Assembly (NCBI RefSeq): GCF_014653785.1
Contig: NZ_BNAS01000006.1
Span: forward strand, 310,001 to 374,000
Source of the DNA: Promicromonospora soli
GTDB lineage: Bacteria; Actinomycetota; Actinomycetes; Actinomycetales; Cellulomonadaceae
Direction: 5' to 3'
DNA length: 64,000 nucleotides
Below the pieces are notes generated by a model. It did no database searches. It saw only the letters and a program-made list of their open reading frames with translations, and had not been told where the DNA came from. Every line of letters starts with the position of its first letter. Position 1 is the stretch's first letter. This document shows, piece after piece, positions 26,354 to 39,331 of the stretch. A program made the position numbers and the translations under genes.

Positions 26354-28692
26354 AGCATCTCCTTCGGGTCGAGCTGCACACGGACGGTCCCGCCCTCGCG
26401 ACGCGCGGAGCGGACGGCGAGGCTCGCCCTGAGCCTACGGGCGAGCTCGTCACCCTGGGCAAGGGGTACGCGCAGCACGGTACGTACGGGCAGGTCGAGC
26501 GCCTGGACCCCGCCGCGGCTGCCCGACGCCGGTCCCCGGGCACCTGGTCCTCGCCCGGAGGACTCGGGGTCGACCTCGACCGGACCCAGCACACCCGAAC
26601 CTGTCCCCGGGTCCTCGCGCAGCCCGACCCTGCCGACGACGGCGTCCACCGCGACCCGGTCCCCCGTCACCGCGGCGACCCGCACGGCGGGCGGGAGGTG
26701 CAGCTCCGCCCGCTCGTCGAGCTCGCGCTGCGCGAAGCCTGCCGGGTCCCAGCGCACCAGGGCCTGGGTCGGGCCGGGGGCGCCGTCGCCGACGAGCAGC
26801 ACCTGCCCCTGGGGCCCGGGCCTGACCAGCGACGCGGCCGCGAGCCAGCGGTGCAGCGCCTCCGTGCCGGCTGCGAGGCCGGTGCCGCCCGTCATCACGG
26901 CCGCGTCGAGCAGGAGCGCAATGGCATACCCGCCCTCCGCGACCGGCTCGGCGCCCGGCGTCGCGACGACGAGCGCGGGCGCGGCCGGAACGGCGTCGAG
27001 CACCCCGCCCGGGGCCGACGCCGACGACAGCCGCACCGGCACACCCGTGAACGCGCGGCCCAGCTCCTCCGCGGTGCGCGCCGACCCGACACGGACCGAC
27101 CGCAGACCCGTCCAGCCGCACTCCTCGCACCGCCAGCCGCCGGCCAGCCGGCCGCACCAGGTGCACTGCGGCGCGCCGTCGGCGTGCGGCAGCCCCAGCG
27201 GGCCGTGGCAGTGGCCGCAGCGGGCCGCGACCCGGCAGCGCGAGCACGCCATGACCGGCAGGTAGCCCGACCGCGGCACCTGCACCAGCACCGGTCCCCG
27301 CTCCAGGGCCTCGCGCGCCGCGCGCCAGGCCGTGGACGGCAACCGGGCCGCGGCCGCGGCGCCGTCCCGCGCCAGCTCGACGGACGTCAGAGCCCGCACC
27401 CGCGGCGCACGGGCGCGCAGGACGTCCCGGGGCGCCGCCAGCTCGCGCGCCCAGCCCGACGCCAGCAGCGCCTGCGCCTGCACCGTCCGCCCGGGTGAGC
27501 CCAGCAGGAACGCCGCGGTCTCCCGCTCCGCGCGCAGCGCCAGGACGTCGCGGGCGTGCGGGTACGGGGCGTGCGGCTCGGCCAGGGTCTCCTCGCCGTC
27601 GCCCCACAGGACCACCAGGCCGAGGTCCGCGACCGGCGCGAACATCGCCGCCCTCGTCCCCACCACGACGCGCGCCGTGCCGCGCAGGGCACGCAGGAAG
27701 GCGCGGTAGCGGGGGGCGGGGCCGTCGTCCGCGAGCAGCCGCACGACGTCGTCCGCCCTGAAGCCCGCCCCCTCCAGCGCCGCGGTCACCCGCGCGGCAT
27801 CCCGTGCGTCGGGCACGACGACGAGCGCTCCCCGCCCGCCCGCCACGCACGACCGCACGGCCTGCGCGACGGCGGCCGCCCAGTGGGGCGTGCCCGCGCC
27901 CCTCGCCTCGGTATCGGCCTCGGTACCGGCATCAGTATCTACATTGGCGTCGGCGTCGCCTTGGGTACCGGGATCGGTGCCCACGCCCGGCAATGCCGAC
28001 CAGACGGCCCGAGGGGCCTCGCCCGCACGGATCCGGCGCAGGTACGCCTCGCCCCCGCGGTAGGGAGACCAGGCGGAGGGCTGCTGCCGCGGTGTCGTGG
28101 CGGGAGTCTCGACAGGCTCGACCGCCGTTACGGACTCGACCACCGTTACGGACTCGACCACCGCTTCCTTCTCGACGCGCGCGTGCCGAGGGGGCAGGGC
28201 CAGTCGCAGCACGTCGGCGAGCGTGCCCGCATACCGGTCGGCGACCGCCCGGCACAGCCCCAGGACCTGCGGCGTCAGGACACGCTCGCCGGACACCACC
28301 CGGCGCAGCGGCACGAGCCGGCCGTCGTGGTCGGAGGTCTCCTGGCGGGCGACGACGTACCCGGCCACGTCCTGCCGCCCGAACCGGGCCTTGATGCGGA
28401 CCCCGGGCTGGGCGTCGTCGGACATCGTGGCCGGAACCAGGTAGTCGTACGGCTGGTCGAGGTGGGCGGGCTGCAGGTCGAGCACGACCCGGGCCACCGG
28501 CAAGGTCTCGGCGATGGGGATGCCGTTGGTCTCGGCCTTGTCGAGCGGGTTCTGGCGGCCCTTGCCGCGACCGGGCCCGGCGCCCACCTCGTCCAGCCCG
28601 AGCAGCGCTCCGTCTTCCGGCGCCATGGCCTGCGGCTCTTCGTCATGCACCGCCCGACCGGCCGCTCGCGCCTGCCCCACGTCCCCGTTCAC
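26350..28692 (-). CDS. priA: Probable primosomal protein N' (PriA), helicase motifs degenerate
   Basis: 780 residues. Seen: the N-terminal 3'-DNA-binding domain (VARVVLDLQPAHLDQPYDYL), and the two zinc knuckles CSRCRVAARCGHC and CTWCG/CEECG. The helicase core lacks a GxxxxGKT Walker A, and where DEEH is expected it has WGDGEET. This inactive form is known for actinobacterial PriA, which probably acts as a structural loader in replication restart. Two low-complexity inserts lie at residues ~176-200 (VVESVTVVESVTAVEPVET) and ~245-265 (ANVDTDAGTEADTEA). GTG start with a GGGATAGGGG ribosome site; 40 bases after metK. Confidence 0.9.
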   Translation of the reverse strand: MNGDVGQARAAGRAVHDEEPQAMAPEDGALLGLDEVGAGPGRGKGRQNPLDKAETNGIPIAETLPVARVVLDLQPAHLDQPYDYLVPATMSDDAQPGVRIKARFGRQDVAGYVVARQETSDHDGRLVPLRRVVSGERVLTPQVLGLCRAVADRYAGTLADVLRLALPPRHARVEKEAVVESVTVVESVTAVEPVETPATTPRQQPSAWSPYRGGEAYLRRIRAGEAPRAVWSALPGVGTDPGTQGDADANVDTDAGTEADTEARGAGTPHWAAAVAQAVRSCVAGGRGALVVVPDARDAARVTAALEGAGFRADDVVRLLADDGPAPRYRAFLRALRGTARVVVGTRAAMFAPVADLGLVVLWGDGEETLAEPHAPYPHARDVLALRAERETAAFLLGSPGRTVQAQALLASGWARELAAPRDVLRARAPRVRALTSVELARDGAAAAARLPSTAWRAAREALERGPVLVQVPRSGYLPVMACSRCRVAARCGHCHGPLGLPHADGAPQCTWCGRLAGGWRCEECGWTGLRSVRVGSARTAEELGRAFTGVPVRLSSASAPGGVLDAVPAAPALVVATPGAEPVAEGGYAIALLLDAAVMTGGTGLAAGTEALHRWLAAASLVRPGPQGQVLLVGDGAPGPTQALVRWDPAGFAQRELDERAELHLPPAVRVAAVTGDRVAVDAVVGRVGLREDPGTGSGVLGPVEVDPESSGRGPGARGPASGSRGGVQALDLPVRTVLRVPLAQGDELARRLRASLAVRSARREGGTVRVQLDPKEML
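28106..28162. repeat. Dispersed VVEPVET repeat inside priA, with 18-bp tandem
   Basis: GTCTCGACAGGCTCGACCG at 28106-28124 is a copy of the dispersed repeat; it is followed by two exact 18-base units GTTACGGACTCGACCACC (28127-28144 and 28145-28162). All are in frame in priA and encode VVESVT, VVESVT, AVEPVET. Confidence 0.85.
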
Positions 28693-28732
28693 GCCCCTAT
28701 CCCACCACGCGCCACTGACACGCGGGCGCGGG

Positions 28733-29923
28733 TCAGAAGAGGGACTGGAGGTCTTCTACGCGGTCCGTGCGCTCCCAGGTGAAGTTGGGCAGGTCGCGGC
28801 CGAAGTGGCCGTAGGTCGACGTGGCCCGGTAGATGGGACGCAGCAGGTCGAGGTCGCGCACGATGGCGGCCGGGCGCAGGTCGAACACCTCACGGATGGC
28901 CGCCGTGATCATCTCGACGGGCACGGTCTCGGTGCCGAACGTCTCGACGTAGAGGCCCACGGGGTGCGCCTTGCCGATCGCGTAGGCGACCTGCGCCTCG
29001 CAGCGCCGCGCGAGTCCCGCGGCGACCACGTTCTTGGCCACCCAGCGCATCGCGTACGCCGCGGACCGGTCCACCTTCGACGGGTCCTTGCCCGAGAACG
29101 CGCCCCCGCCGTGCCGCGCCATGCCGCCGTAGGTGTCGACGATGATCTTGCGGCCCGTCAGTCCGGCGTCGCCCTGCGGCCCGCCGATGACGAACTTGCC
29201 GGTCGGGTTCACGAACTGCTTGGCGCCCGACCACTCGAGGCCGGCGGCCTCCAGCACGGGGGCGATCACGTGATCGGCCATCTCGACGTGGAGCTTCTCC
29301 TGCTGGACGTCGGCGTCGTGCTGCGTGGAGAGGACCACCGTGTCGACCGCGACGGGGCGGTCGCCGTCGTACCCGACGGTGACCTGCGTCTTGCCGTCGG
29401 GGCGCAGGCCCAGCACCTCGCCAGACTTGCGTACCGCGGCCAGCCGCTCGGACAGGCGGTGCGCCAGCCACCCGGCCACCGGCATGTAGGACGGCGTCTC
29501 GTCCGACGCGTAGCCGAACATGAGGCCCTGGTCGCCCGCGCCCTGGGCGTCCATGGGGTCGAGGTCGCTGGTGTCGTCCCGCATCTCGAGGGCCTTGTCG
29601 ACGCCCTGCGCGATGTCGGGCGACTGCTGCCCGATCGACACCGACACGCCGCACGAGTCGGCGTCGAACCCGATGGTCGACGACGTGTACCCGATCCCGC
29701 GCACCACCTCCCGCACGATCTGCGGGATCTCGACGTACGCCTCCGTGGTGACCTCGCCCGCGACGTGCACGAGACCGGTGGTGACCATGGTCTCCACCGC
29801 AACGCGCGACGTCGGGTCCTGTTCCAGCAATGCGTCGAGGATGGCATCGCTGATCTGGTCGCACACCTTGTCCGGATGACCCTCAGTCACGGACTCGGAC
29901 GTGAACAGACGCAGCTCGCTCAT
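28733..29923 (-). CDS. metK: S-adenosylmethionine synthase
   Basis: 396 residues, the standard length. Makes SAM from methionine and ATP. Seen: [20 protein letters not shown] with the ATP/methionine-contacting His-Pro-Asp-Lys, [12 protein letters not shown], the P-loop-like [20 protein letters not shown], and the C-terminal [10 protein letters not shown]. The ATG at 29923 ([10 protein letters not shown]) is chosen by homology, although an open frame continues upstream. No SAM riboswitch is recognisable in the 85 bases between it and coaBC, so it is probably co-transcribed from the mihF side. Confidence 0.97.
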   Translation of the reverse strand: MSELRLFTSESVTEGHPDKVCDQISDAILDALLEQDPTSRVAVETMVTTGLVHVAGEVTTEAYVEIPQIVREVVRGIGYTSSTIGFDADSCGVSVSIGQQSPDIAQGVDKALEMRDDTSDLDPMDAQGAGDQGLMFGYASDETPSYMPVAGWLAHRLSERLAAVRKSGEVLGLRPDGKTQVTVGYDGDRPVAVDTVVLSTQHDADVQQEKLHVEMADHVIAPVLEAAGLEWSGAKQFVNPTGKFVIGGPQGDAGLTGRKIIVDTYGGMARHGGGAFSGKDPSKVDRSAAYAMRWVAKNVVAAGLARRCEAQVAYAIGKAHPVGLYVETFGTETVPVEMITAAIREVFDLRPAAIVRDLDLLRPIYRATSTYGHFGRDLPNFTWERTDRVEDLQSLF

Positions 29924-30008
29924 GCCCACCAGCCTACGGTCTCGCACAGCGAACAGTCGATCCTGAAAGGTGAGACGGGAGTCACGGGCGGGCTCGCTGC
30001 TGGGTTGA

Positions 30009-31280
30009 TCACGGCAGAAGCTTGGCGACGGCGTCCCACAGGGCGTCCGCCACCTCGCGCTTGGACCCCGAGGCCTGCCCGACGACGTCACCGGCCCCGT
30101 CCAGGAGCGTGACCTCGTTGCTGTCGGTACCGAACCCGCGCCCGGAGCCGACGGCGTTCACCGCTATCAGGTCCGCACCCTTGCGCCGGGCCTTGGCCCG
30201 GCCGTGCTCCAGCACGCTGCCCGACGCGTCGCCCGTCTCGGCGGCGAAGCCCACCACCACCTGGTCGGGCCGCAGCCGCTCGTGGGCCAGCTCCGCGAGG
30301 ATGTCCGGGTTCTCGACCAGCTCGATGGGCGCGGGGCCCTGCCCCGGCACCTTCTTGATCTTGGCGTCGGGTGTGACGGCGGGGCGGAAGTCCGCCACGG
30401 CGGCGGCCATCACCACGACGTCCGCGTCCGCGCCCGCGGACCGGACCGCCTCGCGCAGCTCCGCGGTGGACTCGACCCGGACGACGGAACACGCCCGCGG
30501 TCCCGAGACGACCTGGTCGGTCACGTCCTGGGCGAGGTTCGCCGCAACCAGGGTCACGTCAGCGCCCCGCGCGGCAGCCGCCCGCGCGAGCGCGACGCCC
30601 TGCCGGCCGCTGGACCGGTTGCCGATGAACCGCACCGGGTCGATGGCCTCCCGGGTGCCGCCCGCAGAGACGACGACGCGCCGGCCGGCCAGGTCCTGGG
30701 TCTCGACAGGCTCGACCACCGGGGGGCGGGCGCTGGGCTGGGTATCGACGAGCGAGGGATCGACCAGCGAGAGCGCCTCGCGCGCGATGTCCTCCGGGTC
30801 GGGCAGCCGCCCGGGGCCGGTGTCCGTGCCGGTCAGCCGGCCCGAGGCCGGCTCGATCACGTGCACCCCCCGCTCACGCAGGGTGGCCACGTTCGAACGG
30901 GTCGCCGGGTGGTCCCACATCTCGGTGTGCATCGCCGGGGCGAACACCACCGGGCAGCGGGCAGCCAGGAGGGTGGTGGTCAGCAGGTCGTCGGCGAAGC
31001 CCGCAGCGGCGCGCGCCATGAGGTCGGCGGTGGCCGGGGCGACGATCACGAGGTCGGCGCCCTGCCCCAGCGCGACGTGCTGCACGCCGGGCACGTCGTC
31101 GAACACATCGGTGCTGACCGGCTCGCCCGACAGCGCCTCGAACGTCGGGGCACCGACGAACTCGAGCGCTGCGCGCGTGGGGATCACACGCACGGCATGC
31201 CCCTGCTCACGCAGCAGGCGCAGCAGGAGCACCGCCTTGTACGCGGCGATCCCACCACTGACGCCGAGCAGGATCCTCAT
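30009..31280 (-). CDS. coaBC: Phosphopantothenoylcysteine decarboxylase / synthetase
   Basis: 423 residues. The N-terminal CoaC flavoprotein domain has [11 protein letters not shown] with the catalytic-type His region, the PAMHTEMW motif and [12 protein letters not shown]. The C-terminal CoaB domain has [20 protein letters not shown] and AAAVADFRP with the lysine-rich KIKK. Together they turn phosphopantothenate plus cysteine into phosphopantetheine for coenzyme A. The inter-domain linker carries VVEPVETQ, encoded by the dispersed repeat at 30698-30720. ATG at 31280 by homology. Between rpoZ and metK as in M. tuberculosis dfp. Confidence 0.96.
   Translation of the reverse strand: MRILLGVSGGIAAYKAVLLLRLLREQGHAVRVIPTRAALEFVGAPTFEALSGEPVSTDVFDDVPGVQHVALGQGADLVIVAPATADLMARAAAGFADDLLTTTLLAARCPVVFAPAMHTEMWDHPATRSNVATLRERGVHVIEPASGRLTGTDTGPGRLPDPEDIAREALSLVDPSLVDTQPSARPPVVEPVETQDLAGRRVVVSAGGTREAIDPVRFIGNRSSGRQGVALARAAAARGADVTLVAANLAQDVTDQVVSGPRACSVVRVESTAELREAVRSAGADADVVVMAAAVADFRPAVTPDAKIKKVPGQGPAPIELVENPDILAELAHERLRPDQVVVGFAAETGDASGSVLEHGRAKARRKGADLIAVNAVGSGRGFGTDSNEVTLLDGAGDVVGQASGSKREVADALWDAVAKLLP
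30698..30724. repeat. Dispersed VVEPVET repeat inside coaBC
   Basis: Copy of GGGTCTCGACAGGCTCGACC (continuing ACC and a short G run), in frame on the complement as VVEPVET, located in the linker between the CoaC and CoaB domains. Confidence 0.9.
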
Positions 31281-31350
31281 GGGTGACAGCCCTTCGACAC
31301 GCTCGACGACAAGCCGATGTGCACGCTCAGGAACCGCGCGTCCGGCCCGG

Positions 31351-31686
31351 TCAGCCCGGGAAGTCGGGCAGCGGCTGCTCAGCCTTGGCGGCCGCGGCGG
31401 CGTCGGCCTGCGCCTGGACCTCCGCCGGGTCGACCTCTTCGATCGTGAGGAGGCCCTGCGTGATCTCGCGCATCGCGATGGAGAGCGGCTTCTCCTGGTT
31501 GCGGGTCTCGACGAGCGGGCCCACGTTCTCCAGGAGGCCCTCGTTGAGCTGCGAGTAGTAGGCGTTGATCTGACGGGCGCGCATGGACGCGTACAGCACG
31601 AGGCCGTACTTCGAGTCGATACGCTCGAGCAGCTCGTCGATCGGCGGGTCGGTGATGCCCTCGGGGGCGGCGACGGTTCCGGCCAT
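31351..31686 (-). CDS. rpoZ: RNA polymerase omega subunit
   Basis: 111 residues. Omega helps fold and assemble the β' subunit. Seen: [20 protein letters not shown] with the conserved Arg-Ala-Arg-Gln-Ile-Asn that follows, and [20 protein letters not shown]. The N-terminus ([10 protein letters not shown]) and the Ala-rich tail are actinobacterial in style. ATG with GGAG seven bases upstream. The 117-base gap to gmk holds no obvious element. Part of the conserved mihF-gmk-rpoZ-coaBC-metK order. Confidence 0.96.
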   Translation of the reverse strand: MAGTVAAPEGITDPPIDELLERIDSKYGLVLYASMRARQINAYYSQLNEGLLENVGPLVETRNQEKPLSIAMREITQGLLTIEEVDPAEVQAQADAAAAAKAEQPLPDFPG

Positions 31687-31803
31687 GGTGAAGCTCCAGA
31701 AGTCTGAGTGATGGGGGAAGTCCGAGGGACGAGTCTACCTGCTCCGTCGCCCGGAGAGGGCAGGCGAAACGCCCGGACGGCCGACGCGCAAGCCGGCGAC
31801 CTG

Positions 31804-32412
31804 CTAGCCGGCGACGGCTGTGGTGGAACCCACACCCATCACGGAGACCAGCGCGTCCGTGGCACGGTGCACGTCGTCGTTCACGATGGTGACGTCGAAC
31901 TCCTTCTCGGCCGCGAGCTCTACCCGCGCTGTGGCCAGCCGGCGCTCACGCTCCTCAGAGTCCTCGGTGCCGCGTCCGACGAGCCGGCGAACCAGCTCGT
32001 CAAAGCTCGGCGGGGCGAGGAAGACGAACCGGGCCTCCAGGCCCGAGGCCGTCACCGCATCACGCACCTGGCGCGCGCCCTGGAGGTCTATCTCCAGGAG
32101 CACGGGCACCCCGGCGGCGAGCTTCTGCTCGACCGGCCGCCGCGGCGTCCCGTACCGGTTACGACCGTGCACCACGGCCCACTCGAGCATCTCGCCGGCA
32201 GCGACCATGCGGTCGAACTCCTCCGGCGACACGAACAGGTAGTGCACTCCGTCCACCTCGCCCGGGCGCGGCGACCGGGTGGTCGCCGACACGGAGAGCC
32301 AGACCTGCGGATAGCGGTCCCGCACATCGGCGGAGACCGTGCCCTTGCCCACGGCGGTGGGGCCTGCGAGCACAGTCAGCCGTGCGGGTTGTGTCGTACT
32401 GATCTCAGCCAA
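31804..32412 (-). CDS. gmk: Guanylate kinase
   Basis: 202 residues. Phosphorylates GMP to GDP. Seen: P-loop [29 protein letters not shown] (GMP-binding region), [15 protein letters not shown], and [12 protein letters not shown]. No ATG lies near the expected N-terminus; the TTG at 32412 inside the end of mihF gives [19 protein letters not shown], which fits the family, whereas the next in-frame GTG would cut into the first strand. The overlap with mihF suggests coupling. Confidence 0.93.
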   Translation of the reverse strand: MAEISTTQPARLTVLAGPTAVGKGTVSADVRDRYPQVWLSVSATTRSPRPGEVDGVHYLFVSPEEFDRMVAAGEMLEWAVVHGRNRYGTPRRPVEQKLAAGVPVLLEIDLQGARQVRDAVTASGLEARFVFLAPPSFDELVRRLVGRGTEDSEERERRLATARVELAAEKEFDVTIVNDDVHRATDALVSVMGVGSTTAVAG

Positions 32413-32716
32413 ACCTCTCGATGAGCGCCGCCGTCTGGTGCGGTCCGAGGCCTCGGACGCGGCGGGTCTCGGCGATCCCGATCTCTTCCATGATCGCCCT
32501 GGCCTTAACCTTACCGACCCCCGGCAGCGACTCGAGCAGCGAGACGACCTTGAGCTTGCCGACGACGTCGTCCTTCTGGCCCGCCTCGATGACCTCCCGG
32601 AGGGAGCCCTGCGAGTACTTGAGCTTGTTCTTGATCTCTGCCCGCGCGCGTCGCGCCTCGGCTGCCTTCTCGAGTGCTGCTGCACGCTGCTCGGGTGTGA
32701 GGGGTGGTAGTGCCAC
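32405..32716 (-). CDS. mihF: Mycobacterial-type integration host factor (mIHF)
   Basis: 103 residues. Actinobacterial nucleoid protein that binds and bends DNA; needed for integration of some phages and for chromosome organisation. Seen: the N-terminal basic helix [20 protein letters not shown] with [13 protein letters not shown]-type charge, and the H2TH motif [22 protein letters not shown] at 32716, with AGGTGA upstream, gives the family start [10 protein letters not shown]. First gene of the mihF-gmk-rpoZ-coaBC-metK-priA run, so the promoter should lie in 32717-32930. Confidence 0.95.
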   Translation of the reverse strand: MALPPLTPEQRAAALEKAAEARRARAEIKNKLKYSQGSLREVIEAGQKDDVVGKLKVVSLLESLPGVGKVKARAIMEEIGIAETRRVRGLGPHQTAALIERFG

Positions 32717-32930
32717 GCAAGTCACCTACTCGTCTCTCGACCGGTTTCCTGACTAGGACATCCGGTCCTCGCTCGGGCCGGATGCCCAAGTCCGTGACCT
32801 GGTCCGCAACCGGTCTGGTGTGAACTGCTGCATCGAAAGTAGCCACCGCCTCTGTGCTCGGCAATCGCAGGGCGCCACTTCGTGAAAACTCATGCAGAAG
32901 CGTGATTGTGCATTTAGTACATTTCACACC
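32717..32930. other. 214-bp promoter region of the mihF operon
   Basis: No coding frame. It is noticeably less GC-rich near 32880-32930 (runs such as CATTTAGTACATTTCACACC), as expected of a promoter. I could not choose one -35/-10 pair with confidence. Confidence 0.4.
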
Positions 32931-32965
32931 AAAGCGCCCTCGATCGATACGATCGAGGGCGCTTT
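32931..32965. terminator. Terminator hairpin after the pyr operon
   Basis: Perfect 15-bp stem: AAAGCGCCCTCGATC (32931-32945) and GATCGAGGGCGCTTT (32951-32965) around GATAC. It lies 28 bases beyond the pyrF stop and separates the pyr operon from mihF. The A/T ends give a short U run in either direction. Confidence 0.75.
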
Positions 32966-32992
32966 GTCCCGTAGGCGAGATCGAGCGGAAGT

Positions 32993-33966
32993 TCAGTCGC
33001 GCAGCGCTTGCGTCGCCTCCCGCGCGGCCGCGCGTGCGGCGCTCACCAGCGCTTCCGGGTCCGGACCAGCGGCCAGCACCGCGCGGGACGACGACGCCAG
33101 GACGTTCCGCCGGGCATCCCCGAACGTCGTCGCGAGCTCGCGCTCCCCCGCGCCCTGCGCACCCACTCCCGGGGCCAGCAGCGGGCCGTTCACGGCCACC
33201 AGATCCGTCCCCGTGGCACCCACGGCGTCGCCGATCGTCGCACCCACCACTAGCCCGACCGAGCCCATCGGCTCCGCGCCCGCGTTGAGCACCGCCGCGT
33301 GCGCCGCCATGAGCGCGGCGACCGAGACGCCGTCGTGCCCGCCGTCGGCCCTGTCACCGCTGCCGGGCGCGCCCGCGGCGCGCTGGACCGCGTGCTGCAC
33401 CTCGAAGCCCTCCTTGTTGGAGGTGAGGCACAGCACGAACAGCCCGCGGCCGGTGGCCGCGGCCAGCTCGACCGCGGGTTCCAGCGAGCCGAACCCGAGG
33501 TAGGGCGACACCGTCAGGGCGTCCCCGGCCAGGGGCGAGCCGTCCGCGAGGAACGCCTGGGCATAGGCGCCCATCGTCGAGCCGATGTCGCCGCGCTTGG
33601 CGTCCACGATCGTCAGCGTGCCCGTGCTGCCCGTGCCGCTGCCGGAGCCACCACCCGGACCGGCGGCGCGGGCCGCCGCGATGACCTCCTCGAGGACGGC
33701 GAGGCCGCGCGAGCCGTGCCGCTCGTAGAACGCGGACTGCGGCTTGAACGCCGCGACCCTGCCCCCGAGCGCGTCCACGACCCGCAGGGAGAACTCACGC
33801 AGGCCGTCGACGTCGTCAGGCAGACCCCAGGCCCTCAGGAGCGCAGCGTGCGGGTCGATGCCCACGCACAGCGGGCCGTGCTCGTCCATCGCGGCGGCCA
33901 GCCGCGCTCCGAACGGCTCGGGTCGGGTCTCGACAGGCTCGACCACCGGGGCAGGCTCGGCGCCGG

Positions 33967-33970
<4 letters not shown>
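32993..33970 (-). CDS. pyrF: Orotidine-5'-phosphate decarboxylase
   Basis: 325 residues, the type 2 (longer) form. It makes UMP from OMP. Seen: [32 protein letters not shown], the catalytic Lys-Asp array as [29 protein letters not shown] and LVVGATIGD. Length is above the common ~280 because of a repeat-derived N-terminus ([11 protein letters not shown]) and Gly/Ser linkers ([12 protein letters not shown]). GTG at 33970 overlaps the carB stop (GTGA). Last gene of the pyr operon, followed by a strong hairpin. Confidence 0.95.
33925..33950. repeat. Dispersed VVEPVET repeat at the pyrF N-terminus
   Basis: GGGTCTCGACAGGCTCGACC at 33925-33944, continuing ACCGGG. On the coding strand it encodes VVEPVETR, residues ~7-14 of PyrF, before the first conserved strand. 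Confidence 0.9.
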
Positions 33971-37385
<3,415 letters not shown>

Positions 37386-37386
<1 letters not shown>

Positions 37387-38681
37387 CAGTGGTTCTCCTC
37401 GGTGTTGATCTGGGCTGCTGAGTGCGGGGACTTGATGGCAGGCGGCCACGCCGCGGGGTTCGTCATGAGGCCGACGAACCGGTCGAACAGGTAGGCGGCG
37501 TCGTGCGGGCCGGCCGCGGCCTCGGGGTGGTACTGCACGGAGAAGGCGGGCAGGTCGAGGCAGGTCAGGCCCTCGACCACGCGGTCGTTCAGCCCGACGT
37601 GGGAGACGACGACGCGGCCGTACCGGCCGCCGTCGTGCGGGGCGGCCGAGCCTTCCTCGTCCAGCGGCGCGTCGACCGCGAAGCCGTGGTTGTGCGCGGT
37701 GACCTCGACCTTGGCGGTGGTGCGGTCGAGCACGGGCTGGTTGATGCCCCGGTGCCCGTAGCCGAGCTTGTAGGTGCCGTAGCCGAGCGCACGGCCCAGG
37801 AGCTGGTTGCCGAAGCAGATGCCGAAGAACGGGATCCCGCGGTCCAGGACCGCGCGCAGGAGCTCGACCTCGTGGCCGGCGGCGCCCGGGTCGCCGGGGC
37901 CGTTGGAGAAGAATACGCCGGTGGGCGTGCCGTCGTCGGGCAGGGCGGCCTCGACGTCGGCGATGGTCGAGGACTGCGGCACGACGACGACGCGCACGCC
38001 GCGCTCGGCGAGGCGGACCGGCGTCATGGTCTTGATGCCGAGGTCGACGGCGACCACCGTGGCGATCGGGGCCTTGCCCGCCCCGTACTCCGCGGGGTTC
38101 ACGGTGGCCGGCTCGACCGTGTAGGCCTCGGTGGTGGAGACCTCCCGGGCCAGGTCGGCGCCCGCCATCTGCGGGGACGCCTGTACCTCCGCCACGAGCT
38201 CCTCGACGGGGCGCGGGTAGCCGCCCCGGACCAGGTCGTCGCCGGAGAAGATGCCGGCGCGCATCACGCCCTCCTCGCGCAGGCGGCGGGTCAGGGCGCG
38301 GGTGTCGACGTCGGAGATACCGACGATGCCCTGCCCGGCGAGCTCCTCGCCGAGCGAGTGCTGCGCGCGCCAGCTCGAGACCCGGCGCGCGGGGTCGCGG
38401 ACGACGTAGCCGGAGACCCAGATCCGGTCCGACTCGGGGTCCTCGTCGTTCACGCCCGTGTTGCCGACGTGCGGGGCCGTCATGACGACGATCTGCCGGT
38501 GGTAGGACGGGTCCGTCAGGGTCTCCTGGTAGCCGGTCATGCCGGTGGAGAAGACGATCTCGCCGAACGTGGTGCCGGTGGCGCCGTACGCCCGGCCGCG
38601 GTAGGTGGTGCCGTCCTCGAGGACGAGTGCTGCAGATGTAGCTGCGGGGGTCGTAGCTGGGGGTGTCATCGAGATGGTCAC
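37386..38681 (-). CDS. carA: Carbamoyl-phosphate synthase, small subunit
   Basis: 431 residues. The glutaminase partner of CarB. Seen: [16 protein letters not shown], the N-terminal [29 protein letters not shown], the nucleophile elbow [10 protein letters not shown] (Cys) and HNHGFAVDA, with the catalytic His-x-Glu as [13 protein letters not shown] at 38681 overlaps the upstream stop and has GGAGG in place, giving [11 protein letters not shown]; the ATG four codons later is an alternative. An Ala/Thr-rich leader of ~15 residues precedes the fold. Confidence 0.96.
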
Positions 38682-39331
38682 CGGGCCTCCTGCTGGTGCG
38701 GGTGCTGCTGAGGGTCGTGCTCGGGATACTGGTGGGCCTGCTGGCCGGCGTACTGCCCGGGATGGGCCTGCGGGGGCTGCTGGGCCGCGAGCAGGTACCG
38801 GACGGCGTCCACGAGGCCGCCGCGGTCCTCGGCGCGCCGCGTGCGCAGGCCGGTGTCGACCAGCGCCGCCGCGACGCCGTCGGCCTCCGGGACGGCCCAG
38901 GTGATGACGACGAGGCCGTCCGCGCCGACGTACTTGCCCGCCATGCCCGGGGCCAGGCCCGCGCTGCGGATGGCGGTCACGGGCACCCACAGGTCGTCGG
39001 CGCCGTCGCGCTCGACCAGGACGCCGCCGGCGTGCACGGACACGACAGCACGCGACCGGTCGCCCAGGCCGTGCGCGCCGACGCGGGCGAGCCAGTCGCC
39101 GTGGAGCGTGGTCGAGACGTAGACCGCCTCCAGCGGGCCGAACCGCACGGGCCCCACGCCATCGGCCCAATCGGAGCCGGCACCGGGCGCCGCGTTCGTT
39201 CCGGGCACAGCGGGGGGCGCCGGCACGAGGGTGGTGGTGCGCTGCGCGAGCCGTCGTCGGCCGATGAGGGTCACGTACAGCACCAGGAAGACCGCCAGGG
39301 CGACCAGCACGGCGATGGCCAGGATCTTCAT
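38678..39331 (-). CDS. PH-like membrane protein of the pyr operon
   Basis: 217 residues. One N-terminal transmembrane helix (about 3-23) is followed by a cytoplasmic β-rich domain ([37 protein letters not shown]) and a Gln/His/Pro-rich tail ([17 protein letters not shown]). An equivalent gene (Rv1382) sits between pyrC and carA in M. tuberculosis and is described only as an export or membrane protein. Its start overlaps the pyrC stop and its stop overlaps carA, so it is made with the pathway enzymes. Perhaps an operon-specific membrane tether; that is speculation. Confidence 0.8.
   Translation of the reverse strand: MKILAIAVLVALAVFLVLYVTLIGRRRLAQRTTTLVPAPPAVPGTNAAPGAGSDWADGVGPVRFGPLEAVYVSTTLHGDWLARVGAHGLGDRSRAVVSVHAGGVLVERDGADDLWVPVTAIRSAGLAPGMAGKYVGADGLVVITWAVPEADGVAAALVDTGLRTRRAEDRGGLVDAVRYLLAAQQPPQAHPGQYAGQQAHQYPEHDPQQHPHQQEAR

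Noticed and set aside
29924-30008. Possible SAM riboswitch ahead of metK
   Set aside because: None of the SAM-I or other SAM-sensing core motifs is visible in the 85-base gap.
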